Positions 50,766 to 59,908 of a stretch of 64,000 nt of DNA are shown piece after piece. The first letter of the stretch is position 1. Each line of letters begins with the position of its first letter. The stretch is from CAUZIZ01 sp965219855 (GTDB lineage Bacteria > Acidobacteriota > UBA6911 > RPQK01 > JAJDTT01): assembly GCA_965219855.1 (NCBI GenBank), contig CBDCOR010000006.1:1-64000 (forward strand), given 5' to 3'. A program made the translations under genes and the position numbers. Under the pieces are notes generated by a model, which made no database searches, was not told where the DNA came from, and worked only from the letters and a program-made list of their open reading frames with translations.

Positions 50766-51641
50766 ATGAGTAGAATTCTACGTTTGGGGATCCCGGCCGG
50801 AAGCTTGCAGGAAGCGACTGCCCAACTGTTTCGCCAAGCGGGTTACCAGATTACGTTCCGGTCACGCTCCTACTATCCGGAAATCGACGATCCCGAGATC
50901 GAGTGCATCCTGATTCGGGCCCAGGAGATGGCTCGCTACGTCCAGGACGGCGTCATGGATGCCGGACTGACCGGGTACGATTGGATCGTCGAGAATCGGG
51001 CCAAGGTGATCGAAGTAGCGGAATTGGTCTTCTCAAAGGTGAGCCGTCGCCCCGCCAGCTGGGTCCTGGCCGTACCCGACGACTCAACGATTCAGGCCGC
51101 CAAGGACTTGGAGGGAAAGCACATCGCCACCGAGGCCGTGAATCTCACCACCGACTATCTGAAAAGTCATGGGGTGACGGCGCACGTCGAGTTTTCATGG
51201 GGCGCCACCGAGGTCAAGCCTCCCAAACTGGCGGATGCGATCGTTGAGATTACAGAGACCGGAAGCTCCCTGCGGGCCAACAACTTGAGAATCGTCGACA
51301 CCATCCTCGAGAGCACCCCGCGGTTCATCGCCAACGAAGCCACCTGGGCTGATCCCTGGAAACGCAAGAAGATCGAGGACATCGTCCTGATGCTTCAGGG
51401 GGCAATGGCCGCCGAAGGCAAAGTTGGCTTGATGATGAATGTCCCAGAGGACCAACTGGAAAAGGTGATCAAGATCCTACCAGCACTCCAGCAGCCCACC
51501 ATCTCGTCACTCTCAGCCGACGGCTGGGCGGCGGTCAACACCGTCATCGAGGAAACGGTGGTCCGGGATATCATTCCGCAGCTCAAGCAAGCCGGCGCCC
51601 GCGGCATCGTAGAGTATCAGCTCAGCAAGATCATCGAGTGA
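50766..51641 (+). CDS. hisG: ATP phosphoribosyltransferase, long form
   Basis: 291 residues, the long hexameric HisG with a C-terminal regulatory domain, so a HisZ partner is not needed. LRLGIPAGSLQEATAQLFRQ begins the catalytic part; DAGLTGYDWIVENRAKVIE and DAIVEITETGSSLRANNLRI are substrate-binding motifs. The last 75 residues (KVGLMMNVPEDQLEKVIKIL...) form the PII-like histidine-binding domain. It catalyses the first, feedback-inhibited step of histidine synthesis. The two his genes are separated from the rest of the pathway. Confidence 0.96.
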   Translation: MSRILRLGIPAGSLQEATAQLFRQAGYQITFRSRSYYPEIDDPEIECILIRAQEMARYVQDGVMDAGLTGYDWIVENRAKVIEVAELVFSKVSRRPASWVLAVPDDSTIQAAKDLEGKHIATEAVNLTTDYLKSHGVTAHVEFSWGATEVKPPKLADAIVEITETGSSLRANNLRIVDTILESTPRFIANEATWADPWKRKKIEDIVLMLQGAMAAEGKVGLMMNVPEDQLEKVIKILPALQQPTISSLSADGWAAVNTVIEETVVRDIIPQLKQAGARGIVEYQLSKIIE

Positions 51642-51651
51642 CCTGAAACTC

Positions 51652-52236
51652 ATGCGTCTTCAGTCCCCCGCTCCTCAGCAGATGGCCTCGGTGTTGATCC
51701 TGGTGGCACTCCTGACGCTGACGCGAACTGATGCAGGAGTGATTCCAGGACGCTGGGAGAAGGTCGATGCGCTGCCACCGGGTGCCCACCTGGAGCTGAT
51801 CCTGAGAACCGGAGACGAACACATCAAAGGCTCCTTCGAGAAATCTGACGCACTTAGCTTGACCCTTGCGGACGAAACCAAAACCCAGAGGCGAATAGCC
51901 AAGTCAGATGTCTCCAAGGTGCTCGATCCGAACATCTTCGACAGCAAATGGGATGGACTGCTGATCGGGGGAGCCATCGGGACGGGCACCGGAGCACTGC
52001 TGGGCCCCGCTGTCTGGAGAGGCGAAAACCAGCCTTTTACCAACGCCGACGCGGCGGCAATCTATGCCATCATCGGGGGGCTAACCGGGGGCTTCATTGG
52101 TCTGCTTCTGGATGAAAATCGCGACAGACCAGTTTTACTCTATACCGCTCGTGAAACAGAAACGGACAGGGCTTCTCCCTCTGACCTGCCGCTTGCTGCG
52201 AAGCTGTCTGCGAACCAGTCACTCGAAGTAAAGTAG
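51652..52236 (+). CDS. Exported hypothetical protein with glycine-zipper segment
   Basis: 194 residues. A signal peptide (VLILVALLTLTRTDAG) leads into a small beta region (GAHLELILRTGDEHIKGSFE) that resembles Sm-like or SH3-type strands, then WDGLLIGGAIGTGTGALLGP and YAIIGGLTGGFIGLLLDENR, two glycine-zipper membrane hairpins. Proteins of this layout are frequent hypotheticals in Acidobacteriota as I recall. Probably anchored to the outer membrane. Starts 10 bases after hisG. Function unknown. Confidence 0.72.
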   Translation: MRLQSPAPQQMASVLILVALLTLTRTDAGVIPGRWEKVDALPPGAHLELILRTGDEHIKGSFEKSDALSLTLADETKTQRRIAKSDVSKVLDPNIFDSKWDGLLIGGAIGTGTGALLGPAVWRGENQPFTNADAAAIYAIIGGLTGGFIGLLLDENRDRPVLLYTARETETDRASPSDLPLAAKLSANQSLEVK

Positions 52237-52382
52237 CAGGGTACTCCGTTGAGACTTCCGGGATTCTCTTGACTTGAGGCGGCTGCAAAGATAATGATGA
52301 CTGTTAATGCCAGCAACACGGGACCCAGACATGGGACCTCGATGATGTGCTCAGAGCCTTTCATAAACTAGGAGATAGTCTT

Positions 52383-53285
52383 ATGAGGATAGCCCTCAAA
52401 TCTGCAATCTGTGCTCTGGTCACCTTTTCTCTTCTTACCTCGGACACCTCGGCCAAAAAACTCAAGAAAGAGGAACTGGTCTCCTTCCACCTGAAGTCCA
52501 TCGGGGAGAACCTGGCGCGTAAGACCAGGATTGCCCAGGGTATGGGCACCATGGACCTTCGTGTAGGAGGAAGCGGAAGACTGGCGGGACCGGCAGTCTT
52601 CGTCGCCGAGGGTACCATGCTGCGCTCCAGCTTCAGATTCGGTCATGCTACCTACGCTGAAGAGACGGCTATCCGAAACGGAAAAGAGGTTGAGGTACGT
52701 CACATCACACCAGGTCAGCGCTCCCAACTGGGTAACGTCCTCTGGAACAACTTCCCCCGGCTGATGCAAGAAGGACTCTACGGCGGCGTCCTGGGAACCG
52801 ATTGGGCGCTGCTGGACGTAGCAGGAAAACGTCCTAAGCTCAACTACAGGGGTCTCAAAGAATTCGATGACAAGAAAGTTCACGAGCTCCGGTACCGCCT
52901 CCGCAAGGGCGTGGACTACAACATAAGCCTCTACTTCGAACCCGAGACCTATCGCCACATCGCCAGTCGCTACCGACTGGTCGTGCCGGCGGGCATGGGC
53001 CGTCGCATAGAACCTTTCGGTTCTGGAACCGGAGCCGGAGCGGCAGGTGCGGGTGGGTCAGCGACTGCCCCAAGAATTGGGGATCCCGAGAGTCGCGATC
53101 GGATCACGCTGGAAGAGAGATTCCTGGACTTCAAGGAAGTGGATGGCCTTTCTCTACCGCATACCTATCGACTCACGGTCAACCAAAGCCTGGCGGCTTC
53201 GAGTTTTGTGGGTCATTGGGAGATGAAGTTCAATAACATTACCCACGATCGAGCCATCGATCCCAAGGTGTTCAATATCAAATGA
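52383..53285 (+). CDS. Exported hypothetical protein, lipoprotein-carrier-like
   Basis: 300 residues from MRIALKSAICALVTFSLLTS, a signal peptide; the longer frame from 52347 is less likely. After FHLKSIGENLARKTRIAQGM the body has alternating beta strands reminiscent of LolA-type proteins (YRLRKGVDYNISLYFEPETY; ERFLDFKEVDGLSLPHTYRL), a Gly/Ala-rich loop near 215-232, and ends SSFVGHWEMKFNNITHDRAI. I know it only as a hypothetical family. A relic of a second copy, the last 38 codons, lies at 56083-56199. The stop TGA overlaps the next frame. Confidence 0.7.
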   Translation: MRIALKSAICALVTFSLLTSDTSAKKLKKEELVSFHLKSIGENLARKTRIAQGMGTMDLRVGGSGRLAGPAVFVAEGTMLRSSFRFGHATYAEETAIRNGKEVEVRHITPGQRSQLGNVLWNNFPRLMQEGLYGGVLGTDWALLDVAGKRPKLNYRGLKEFDDKKVHELRYRLRKGVDYNISLYFEPETYRHIASRYRLVVPAGMGRRIEPFGSGTGAGAAGAGGSATAPRIGDPESRDRITLEERFLDFKEVDGLSLPHTYRLTVNQSLAASSFVGHWEMKFNNITHDRAIDPKVFNIK

Positions 53286-53338
53286 GGGACATCCTGGAAT
53301 CAGATACAACGGTCCATACCCAGGAAGGATGGGCAGCC

Positions 53339-54667
53339 ATGTCTAAGTCTTCGATCAGTCGACGTTCCTTTCTTTCCCGCTCGGCGGGCGTCGGGGCCGG
53401 TCTCGCCCTGACGGGATTCCCGGCAACCATGCGCGCCCGCGACGTCAACGACCGGATCAACGTTGGCATTGTCGGCCCAGGCGGTCGAGGGACCAGCATC
53501 CTGAAGGAGTTCTTCCGCAGTAACAAGAACTTCAATGCCAACCTGACGGCCATCTGCGACCTCTGGAGCTATCGTCGCGACAAAGCAGTGAAACTGGTCC
53601 AGGAGAATCAGGGACAGGCCCCCAAGGTCTACCGCCACCACGAGGAAATCCTGAACGACCAGGACCTGGACGCTCTCATCATCGCGACCCCTGACCACGC
53701 TCACGCCCAGATCCTGAAACTGGCTGCAGAGGCCGGCAAGGATGCTTACTGCGAAAAACCTATGGGCAACGTCCTGGAGGAGGTCACTGCGGCCCTGGAC
53801 GCGGTCAAGAAAGCGGGCACCATCGTCCAGATCGGAACCCAGAGGCGAGCCTATCCCAAATATCGCCAGGCGGCCAAGATGATTGCCGACGGGATCATCG
53901 GCGACATCGCCAAGGTAGACCTTTACTGGAGCTGGTACAGCCCCTACCGCTGGGCCAAGAAGGACAAGGATCTGGCTTGGATCAAGGAAGCGGATCTGGA
54001 CTGGAACACCTGGCTCATGGGCAAAAAGCATCGTCCCTTCGATCCTCGAATCTTCCGCTGCTTTCGCCTTTTCAAGGACTTCTCCAGCGGCATTATCGAC
54101 CAGTGGATGACCCACGGTATCGATCTCGCACATATGCTGACCGGAGTCTCGTATCCCCTCAGTGCCGTCGCCCATGGCGGGATCTACGAGTGGAAGGATT
54201 GGAGGGAAAATCCGGACACCATCGAGGTCTCGCTCGAATACCAAAAGGGAGATCGGAAGTTCCTGACCGTCTACTCCACCAATCTGATCACCGGCTACGG
54301 AAAGGCCACCCAGGTGCACGGGACCCGGGGCAGTTTTGAGGCGGGAGGCTCAACCAAGAGCGCCGACTGGTCCGCTGGCACCGCCGAGTCCAGTGCCAAT
54401 CCCGAGGTCGACTGGCAGTTCTCGGGCAAGGGCGTCGGACGAGAGGACAAAGCAGCCGACATGGTGCCGATCCCAGACGCTCCCGGAGAGAAAAGCCACG
54501 TGGCCAACTGGCTGAACTCTGTGCGCAGCCGGGACTCCAAGAGTCTGTATTGTCCGGTCGAAGCGGGCTACGGTCATTCCGTCGCCTGCATCATGGCCAC
54601 CGACGCCTACTGGGGCGGCAAGCGGATGGCCTTCGACCCGGCTAAACGAACCATTCAGGCAGGCTGA
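53339..54667 (+). CDS. TAT-exported Gfo/Idh/MocA family oxidoreductase
   Basis: 442 residues from MSKSSISRRSFLSRSAGVGA, a twin-arginine signal (SRRSFL), so it is exported folded with its cofactor. The Rossmann domain has INVGIVGPGGRGTSILKEFF, LIIATPDHAHAQILKLAAEA and AYCEKPMGN (the EKP motif); MTHGIDLAHMLTG carries a likely catalytic His. Exported members use tightly bound NADP and modify sugars or lipids in the periplasm, often alongside DUF1080 and PIG-L proteins. AAGGATGGGCAGCC precedes the ATG. It is 53 bases from the upstream hypothetical. Confidence 0.92.
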   Translation: MSKSSISRRSFLSRSAGVGAGLALTGFPATMRARDVNDRINVGIVGPGGRGTSILKEFFRSNKNFNANLTAICDLWSYRRDKAVKLVQENQGQAPKVYRHHEEILNDQDLDALIIATPDHAHAQILKLAAEAGKDAYCEKPMGNVLEEVTAALDAVKKAGTIVQIGTQRRAYPKYRQAAKMIADGIIGDIAKVDLYWSWYSPYRWAKKDKDLAWIKEADLDWNTWLMGKKHRPFDPRIFRCFRLFKDFSSGIIDQWMTHGIDLAHMLTGVSYPLSAVAHGGIYEWKDWRENPDTIEVSLEYQKGDRKFLTVYSTNLITGYGKATQVHGTRGSFEAGGSTKSADWSAGTAESSANPEVDWQFSGKGVGREDKAADMVPIPDAPGEKSHVANWLNSVRSRDSKSLYCPVEAGYGHSVACIMATDAYWGGKRMAFDPAKRTIQAG

Positions 54668-54816
54668 ACATCCGCTGAGGACTAAGCTGAAACTTCATCG
54701 GAATCGTCTGCACGTCCGAACGTCTGAACGTCGCACGTCTCTACTCTCCGAACAGCGCGGCGAACGGGACCGGTCCTACGCCGAAGGCGTAGGTGATGTC
54801 CACTCAAGTCGGACGG
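54668..54816. other. Repeat-flanked spacer after the Gfo/Idh gene
   Basis: Holds an alpha fragment (gctgaaacttcatcgg, about 54686), a palindromic cacgtccgaacgtctgaacg stretch related to the one at 41263, and the palindrome cctacgccgaaggcgtagg (54775-54793). No gene from here to 56083. Confidence 0.5.
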
Positions 54817-55020
54817 AGTTTCTTTCTCGAATGGGGCAGCTCCGCTGGGGGACCACTAAGCTGAAACTTGATTGGCGAATGTAGCTTTGGCCTCCAGGCC
54901 GAAGTCTTATTTTCCCGAGCCTTTGGCTCGGACGGCGGCCTGGAGGCCACGCTACGCCGGGACCCAAAGTTTCGTTCTCGAATGGGGCAGCATCGCTGGG
55001 GGGCCACTAAGCTGAAACTT
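54817..55020 (-). repeat. Composite alpha-beta-alpha repeat, copy C
   Basis: Alpha 54817-54869, beta hairpin 54881-54955, alpha 54966-55020, in the opposite orientation to copies A and B. Both alphas run from agtttc to gaaactt and share the text tctcgaatggggcagc and accactaagctgaaactt. Confidence 0.85.
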
Positions 55021-55071
55021 CATTGTCGAGCTTCCGAACTTCGGCGTTCGTATTGTTCGGTGTTTTGCGGT

Positions 55072-55270
55072 TTGAGATTTGGGCTTTTCTGCTTCCCGAG
55101 AAGGCAACCGCTAAAGGCTAAACCGCTGAATATCGAACACGAATTTCAAAGGAAACCCCTTTAGCCTTCGTGTTCGATCTTTAGCGGTTCGAGATTTAGG
55201 CTTTCTTTCTACTCAGAGAAAGAAACCGCAGAAAATACTCAACCGCAAAATATCGAACAGGCGAATTTCC
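55072..55270. repeat. Imperfect tandem duplication of about 110 bp
   Basis: gcggtttgagatttgggctt at 55072 and gcggttcgagatttaggctt at 55183 start two parallel blocks; both continue with aaccgc..aatatcgaacac/ag and cgaattt. An inverted pair, tatcgaacacgaa and ttcgtgttcgat, lies around the junction (about 55130-55178). No gene. Confidence 0.6.
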
Positions 55271-55308
55271 AAGGCCGGATCAGGCGACGCTGGTCTTTGT
55301 GGGTAGCC

Positions 55309-55521
55309 AAAGTTTCTTTGTCGAATGGGGCAGCCCGGCTGGGGCGGGGCTAACCTGAAACTTCATTGGGCGGACGTAGCTTTGGCCTCCGGGCCGAAGT
55401 CTTCTTCTTTCGAGCCTTTGGCCCGATATACGGCGGCCTGGAGGCCACCGCTACGTCCCTCGACTGAGGTTTCTTTCAGGTACGATCCGGCGCAGCCGGT
55501 GGCGCTGCTAAGCTGAAACTT
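55309..55521 (-). repeat. Composite alpha-beta-alpha repeat, copy D
   Basis: Alpha 55309-55363, beta 55376-55454, alpha 55467-55521, same orientation as copy C. The left alpha carries the gaatggggcagcccggctgg centre and the right alpha the ggtacgatccggcgcagccg centre, showing two alpha subtypes, both also present in copy B. Confidence 0.85.
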
Positions 55522-55616
55522 CATCGAGCATTGACCGTCCCCCGACGGGCAGGGGTGCCCATCCTACAACGGACTCGCTGTTATCGATGTTCGTGACTAG
55601 AAACGACTAAAGTTTC

Positions 55617-55632
55617 TTTCTTGCACAAACCC
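55617..55632. repeat. Orphan MITE end
   Basis: ttcttgcacaaaccct is the inverted form of the agggtttgtgcaagaa end type seen at 37447 and in the 34703 MITE. It touches the next element directly. Confidence 0.45.
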
Positions 55633-55636
55633 TAAC

Positions 55637-56062
55637 CCGGATTTCTCATCGCTTGTCGTAGCGAAGCGCCGCAAGGGCCGTCGCGGCAGGCCTCAGCGCT
55701 GTGCGCGCCGGACGCTTGGCCCTTAGGCGGAGGGTTTCCACTCTGGCCCTTTCGGTTGCCAGGTGGGTTCCCAGTTCCCCCCTAGGTCTTCGTCCTTGCC
55801 GCTCCGGTGCTGCCCCCGCCTTTCTCAACAACGGAGGCCCCAACAATAAACCCGATTTCGAGGCTCGATCACACGGCTTTTCCACTCGCTGTCTACGCTT
55901 CATGCCGCCGTTACCGACGACTTGCAAGACTCGCTTCCGGCTGGCAGCCAACCTTTACCGGGTGGGCTTGACTTCCCACTGGGTTGCGATGAAAGGTTTA
56001 TGTTCAAACGCCGAACAGTCCTCCTTTCCTGGACTTTGCATGGCGCGATGAGAAATGCGGGC
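55637..56062. mobile_element. Non-coding element bounded by inverted repeats (426 bp)
   Basis: The left end cccggatttctcatcgc and right end gcgatgagaaatgcggg are inverted copies with one mismatch. The interior has frames on both strands but none with a known domain. The end sequence reminds me of IS1380-type termini, so this could be a deleted, non-autonomous derivative; that is a weak inference. Inserted just before a pseudogene fragment. Confidence 0.55.
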
Positions 56063-56082
56063 TAAACCTGCCTCACACCTAA

Positions 56083-56199
56083 CGAGTCACGGTCAACTTC
56101 GACCAGTTCCGAGGAAGCTTCGTGGGTCATTGGGAGATGAAGTTCAACCGCATCACTCACGACCAGGAGATCGATCCCAAGGTCTTTGCGGCCAAGTGA
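56083..56199 (+). pseudogene. Relic of the 52383-type exported protein (C-terminal 38 residues)
   Basis: The frame reads RVTVNFDQFRGSFVGHWEMK then FNRITHDQEIDPKVFAAK and a stop at 56197-56199. This parallels the end of the protein at 52383-53285 (SFVGHWEMKFNNITHDRAID). An in-frame TAA lies directly before it; the rest of the gene is gone, replaced on the left by the inverted-repeat element. Confidence 0.8.
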
Positions 56200-56226
56200 G
56201 AGGTAGGGTCGCCCCAGCGTAGTCCC

Positions 56227-57054
56227 TCACTTATCCGGATAGAGGGGACCCTTCCGGTGGTCGAGGGCGGGTAGACGACGGCGTATCTCCTGCTGCTGCT
56301 CTGGATCAATCCGCGCCAGAATCATGGCCTCTCCATCCGGGGCCACCGCCAGCGGCGTTCCCCAGGGATCGATGATCGTCGACCGACCATAGGCAGTGAA
56401 CTGGGGTGTGGGTTGCCCATACTGGTTGGGTGCAATTACGAACACCTGGTTCTCGATCGCCCGACTCCGCAGCAGGACCTGCCAATGATCTCTCCCCGTA
56501 GCCAGGGTGAAGGCCGAGGGAACCATGACTACTTCGGCTCCAGCCTCAACCAGCCTGCGGTACAGTTCGGGGAAACGCAGGTCGTAACAGATCGACAAGC
56601 CGAAACAACCCAGCTTGGTCGCCGCAGCAACAACACCGTCTCCCGGACTCAGCCAGCTGGATTCCTGGTAACTGATCTGTCCTGGCAGGTCGATGTCGAA
56701 GAGGTGCATCTTCCTATATCTGGCCTGCAGCTGCCCGGAGGAGTCGATCAACAGACAGGTATTGAACACCTTCCCTGCCCCAGCATCCCGCTCACAGATG
56801 CTTCCGGCCACCAGAGTGATCCCCAGACGTCGAGCCAGGCTCCCCATGGCCTCACTGGTGGGCCCGGGAATCTCCTCGGCCCCTTGCAGCATGATTTCGG
56901 TCCGCCCCAGGCAATTGAAGAGCTCCGGCAGTGCTACCACCCGAGCTCCCAATTGGGCGGCCTTCTCCACCTGTCGCGTCGCGGCTTTCAGGTTGTCCTC
57001 TTTGGACTCCCCTGAACACATCTGCACGGCCGCAGCCAAGTATGCCTCTGGCAT
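56227..57054 (-). CDS. Carbon-nitrogen hydrolase (Nit/omega-amidase type)
   Basis: 275 residues from MPEAYLAAAVQMCSGESKED; GAGGACAGGGAA lies in front of this ATG, while the longer frame from 57126 adds polar residues not seen in the family. The catalytic triad is present: Glu in VVALPELFNCLG, Lys in YRKMHLFDID, Cys in GLSICYDLRFPELYRRL. The loop DIDLPGQISYQESSWLSPGD is typical of Nit1/Nit2-like enzymes, which repair deaminated glutathione or act as omega-amidases. Cytoplasmic. Downstream of the frameshifted M14 gene and reading the same way. Confidence 0.92.
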   Translation of the reverse strand: MPEAYLAAAVQMCSGESKEDNLKAATRQVEKAAQLGARVVALPELFNCLGRTEIMLQGAEEIPGPTSEAMGSLARRLGITLVAGSICERDAGAGKVFNTCLLIDSSGQLQARYRKMHLFDIDLPGQISYQESSWLSPGDGVVAAATKLGCFGLSICYDLRFPELYRRLVEAGAEVVMVPSAFTLATGRDHWQVLLRSRAIENQVFVIAPNQYGQPTPQFTAYGRSTIIDPWGTPLAVAPDGEAMILARIDPEQQQEIRRRLPALDHRKGPLYPDK

Positions 57055-57146
57055 TTCCCTGTCCTCTTCTTCCCCTTGCCTCACCTCTTGGTTGATCGAC
57101 AGTGCGTGCTCTGATCGTGCCCTCACTTACTACTGGAAAGAAGCCC

Positions 57147-58777
57147 TCAGTTGTGTTCCCAAGTAGCCTTGCCCTGGGTACGCTTCTCTCGGGGGTCGTA
57201 CTCGCAGGTAACCAGGAAGAAATCCTCCTTCTTCGTCCTCTCCGGAGGAATGTTTACCTGCACATTGAAAAATCCACGGGCGACCCAGCTCACGTATCCG
57301 TCTGATTCCGACCGACTCACCGGATGACCATTGAGTCGCAGATCCAGCAGCTCCGCCTTATGGTAGGGGATGCGGAGACGGATGCAGAGACCGTTCTCGA
57401 TGGGGGACACTTTGCTGGCGCTGAGACTGTCAGGACCCTGGTCCATCCTGTAGTACTTGGCCCCTCCTCCTTCTGTCAGAAAGGCCGCTGGCCTCTTGCC
57501 GTCTTCCCCGGGATGGAGCCTTGCCAGCCGGAGGATGTCCTCACTGCGAAACCCAGGGTGCTCTCCATATCATCGAGTGTGGCATCACCCAACCATTTCT
57601 GGCCCGCTGTGGGAGAAGTCGCACAGAAACAGAGGATCATCCCTTCCGTTTCGGGCCAATCAAAACCAAAAGTGATCTGGCGAGTCTTGTTCCAGAGCTC
57701 GACTCGGCTCTTTCGCCGCTGGGCCGCGGTGAGTCCGTAGGCAGTCAAACGATGCAAGTCGTTGCCCATGATCACCCGCGTTGGATAGCCAGGAAAGTAC
57801 TCTCCGGGCCAGACTTCGTTGCCCATCTGCAAGAGTCGCCGATAACGCAGCAGCGCACTGCGCTCCCAGGCGTTTTCGTTGGCGGTGACGATCGAGTGGT
57901 AGCGGTTGTAGCAGTAGATCGCCGCATAGACTCGCGGGCGCCCCTTCCATACCTTGTCCCGAATCGGATCCAACTCGGGTCCCCAGAAGATGCGCTCCGA
58001 GTCCTCCTCCAACCAGTCGGCGGGATAGCCCTCTTCCAGAGCTGCCTCATTCATGAGACGCATGATCTCGTGGTGATAGGGACGAAGAGATACGTTCGAG
58101 TAGGCAGCGCTGGTGTCCGCATGGATCGAACCCTGAAAGTCGAGGATGCTGCCATGCATATCGCCGTGGACCTCTGGCTGAAGCTCATCCATGACCCGCT
58201 TGACGGCCATGGCCTCGGGATTCTTCTCCGGCTCCATCGGCCCCTCCAGGGTCCAGCTGTTATAGGGGTCAAGGTCGTTCTTGTTGTGAAAGCTTCCACT
58301 TACATAGCCATCCGGATTCACGATCGGTAGGCAGACGATTCTCTGCTTGCGCAGCATCTCGCGCGCCAAGGGGTGGCCGGAAAGAAGCCAGTGCATCAGG
58401 TAGAGCAAGCAGCTGGGACCAATCCGCTCTATCCCCGAGTGTAATGTCGTAAGCAGCACGTGCTCTTTGGTCTCATCCCCGACCGAGGGATCCGTGAGGG
58501 TTGCGACCCACAAAGACCTCCCTTCGACGCTCTTTCCGAGCGCCTGGAGGTTCATCAAATCGGGGTGCCGCCGTCCAAGCTGCTGGAGGCGCTGCTCGAG
58601 TTCTTCGAGAGGAATCCAGGCAGGCGGTCCATAGTCGCGAGCCTGGGAGAACAAAGAGGGTGAGAGCGTGGGGAGGGCGAGCAGGTAGCTTCCGAGTCCC
58701 GCGGCCACTCTGAGAAAATCCCTTCGGTTTCTCGGTAGCCAACTACGATCGTACAGATCCATCATAGTCCGTATCAC
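57147..58777 (-). pseudogene. M14 zinc carboxypeptidase, split by a frameshift
   Basis: Frame one (58777 to 57476) starts with a TAT-like leader (RNRRDFLRVAAGLGSYLLAL) and has the M14 zinc motif TLHSGIERIGPSCLLYLMHW (HxxE) and the third ligand His in DMHGSILDFQG. It should end with EDILRLARLHPGEDGKRPAA, but this text is in the next frame from about 57545, where ggtttcgcagtgagg needs a one-base change; the second frame continues to 57147 with KYYRMDQGPDSLSASKVSPI and ends GKATWEHN. Restored length is about 540 residues. The enzyme would trim peptides outside the cytoplasm. Real mutation or sequence error cannot be decided here. Confidence 0.8.
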
Positions 58778-58900
58778 CTTTCTCTAGGGGTTTGTGGAGG
58801 TTATACCACAGATGCGACGGGCCTCCGAACCTCCGCGACCCTGTGTTACACTACGGCATCGTCTCGAGCTCAACGACCTTACTTCAGCAGGAGAAGCAAG

Positions 58901-59878
58901 ATGGCACCCTTTCGACTGGCAATGCTCGGCATGTGGCACAGCCACGCGGGTGGAATCGTCACCAGAGTGGCCGACCATCCAAAGGAGTTCGAACTGGTCG
59001 GTTTCTACGATCCCGATTCCAAGGTAATCGACGATCGTCGGAGTGCGTGGGCACCAAAGCTCCCCCATTTCAGGGTCTTCCGGAGTCCTCGGGAGTTGCT
59101 GCAGCAGGACATCGATGGGGTGGTGGTCGAGGGCCATATTCACGAAAACCTGCTGTATGCCCGACAGGCTCTGGAGGCGGGAAAGCATGTGATGTTGGAG
59201 AAGCCCTCCGGCAACGACCTCGGGGAGTACCAAAGCCTGATCGATCTAGCTCAGCGAAAACATCTCCTGGTCCAGATGATCTATCTATTCCGCTACAAGC
59301 CCAATGTAGCTGAAATGATCGAGCGGAGACGCCAGGGCGAATTGGGTGAGCCCTATATGTTCCGGGCGCGTATGCCCAAGCCCCTCGGCTCCTATGCCCG
59401 CTACAAGGCCCTCTTCACCCACTTCCCTGGTGGCATCTTCTTCGAGATGGCCTGCCACGTGATCGACATGATGGTCTCGGTGATGGGCAAGCCCAAGAGG
59501 ATCACGCCGTTCATGGGCAGCCACCACCCGGAAGCCGAAGATTTCGTAGACAACGGGCTAGCTGTCTTCGAATTCGATCATGGCTGGGGAGTGATCGAGG
59601 TTCCCACACTGGAGGTCTCCCCAAACACCCGCCGGATCGAGGTCTACGGGACCGGAGGCAGCCTCTATATCGAACATCTGGGACACAATGACCTCTTCGT
59701 CCATCGGGCGGGAGGGGAGTGGCGAAAGATCGCCCACGATCCGCTTCCCTTGCAGCTTCCCGACCTCCGAGAGTTCGCGGCTTGCGTCAGAAGAGAAAAG
59801 GAACCCAACTACAGCTTCGACCATGACCTGGCAGTCCAGGAGGCCCACCTCAGGGCTTGCGGAGCGATCAAGATCTGA
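58901..59878 (+). CDS. Gfo/Idh/MocA family oxidoreductase
   Basis: 325 residues, cytoplasmic (no signal). FRLAMLGMWHSHAGGIVTRV is an unusual Rossmann opening with His-Ser-His in place of the glycine-rich loop, then GVVVEGHIHENLLYARQALE and GKHVMLEKPSGND contains the EKP motif. FEMACHVIDMMVSVMG holds the conserved His. AGGAGAAGC precedes the ATG. The third Gfo/Idh gene in the window; substrate unknown. It is convergent with the Rieske and amidohydrolase genes. Confidence 0.9.
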   Translation: MAPFRLAMLGMWHSHAGGIVTRVADHPKEFELVGFYDPDSKVIDDRRSAWAPKLPHFRVFRSPRELLQQDIDGVVVEGHIHENLLYARQALEAGKHVMLEKPSGNDLGEYQSLIDLAQRKHLLVQMIYLFRYKPNVAEMIERRRQGELGEPYMFRARMPKPLGSYARYKALFTHFPGGIFFEMACHVIDMMVSVMGKPKRITPFMGSHHPEAEDFVDNGLAVFEFDHGWGVIEVPTLEVSPNTRRIEVYGTGGSLYIEHLGHNDLFVHRAGGEWRKIAHDPLPLQLPDLREFAACVRREKEPNYSFDHDLAVQEAHLRACGAIKI

Positions 59879-59908
59879 GGGCGACAGAGAAAGACCCCAA
59901 GCCTCCGC

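Noticed and set aside
55701..56051. 116-codon frame within the inverted-repeat element
   Set aside because: Low-complexity Arg/Ala/Pro composition and no recognised domain; an overlapping frame exists on the other strand.
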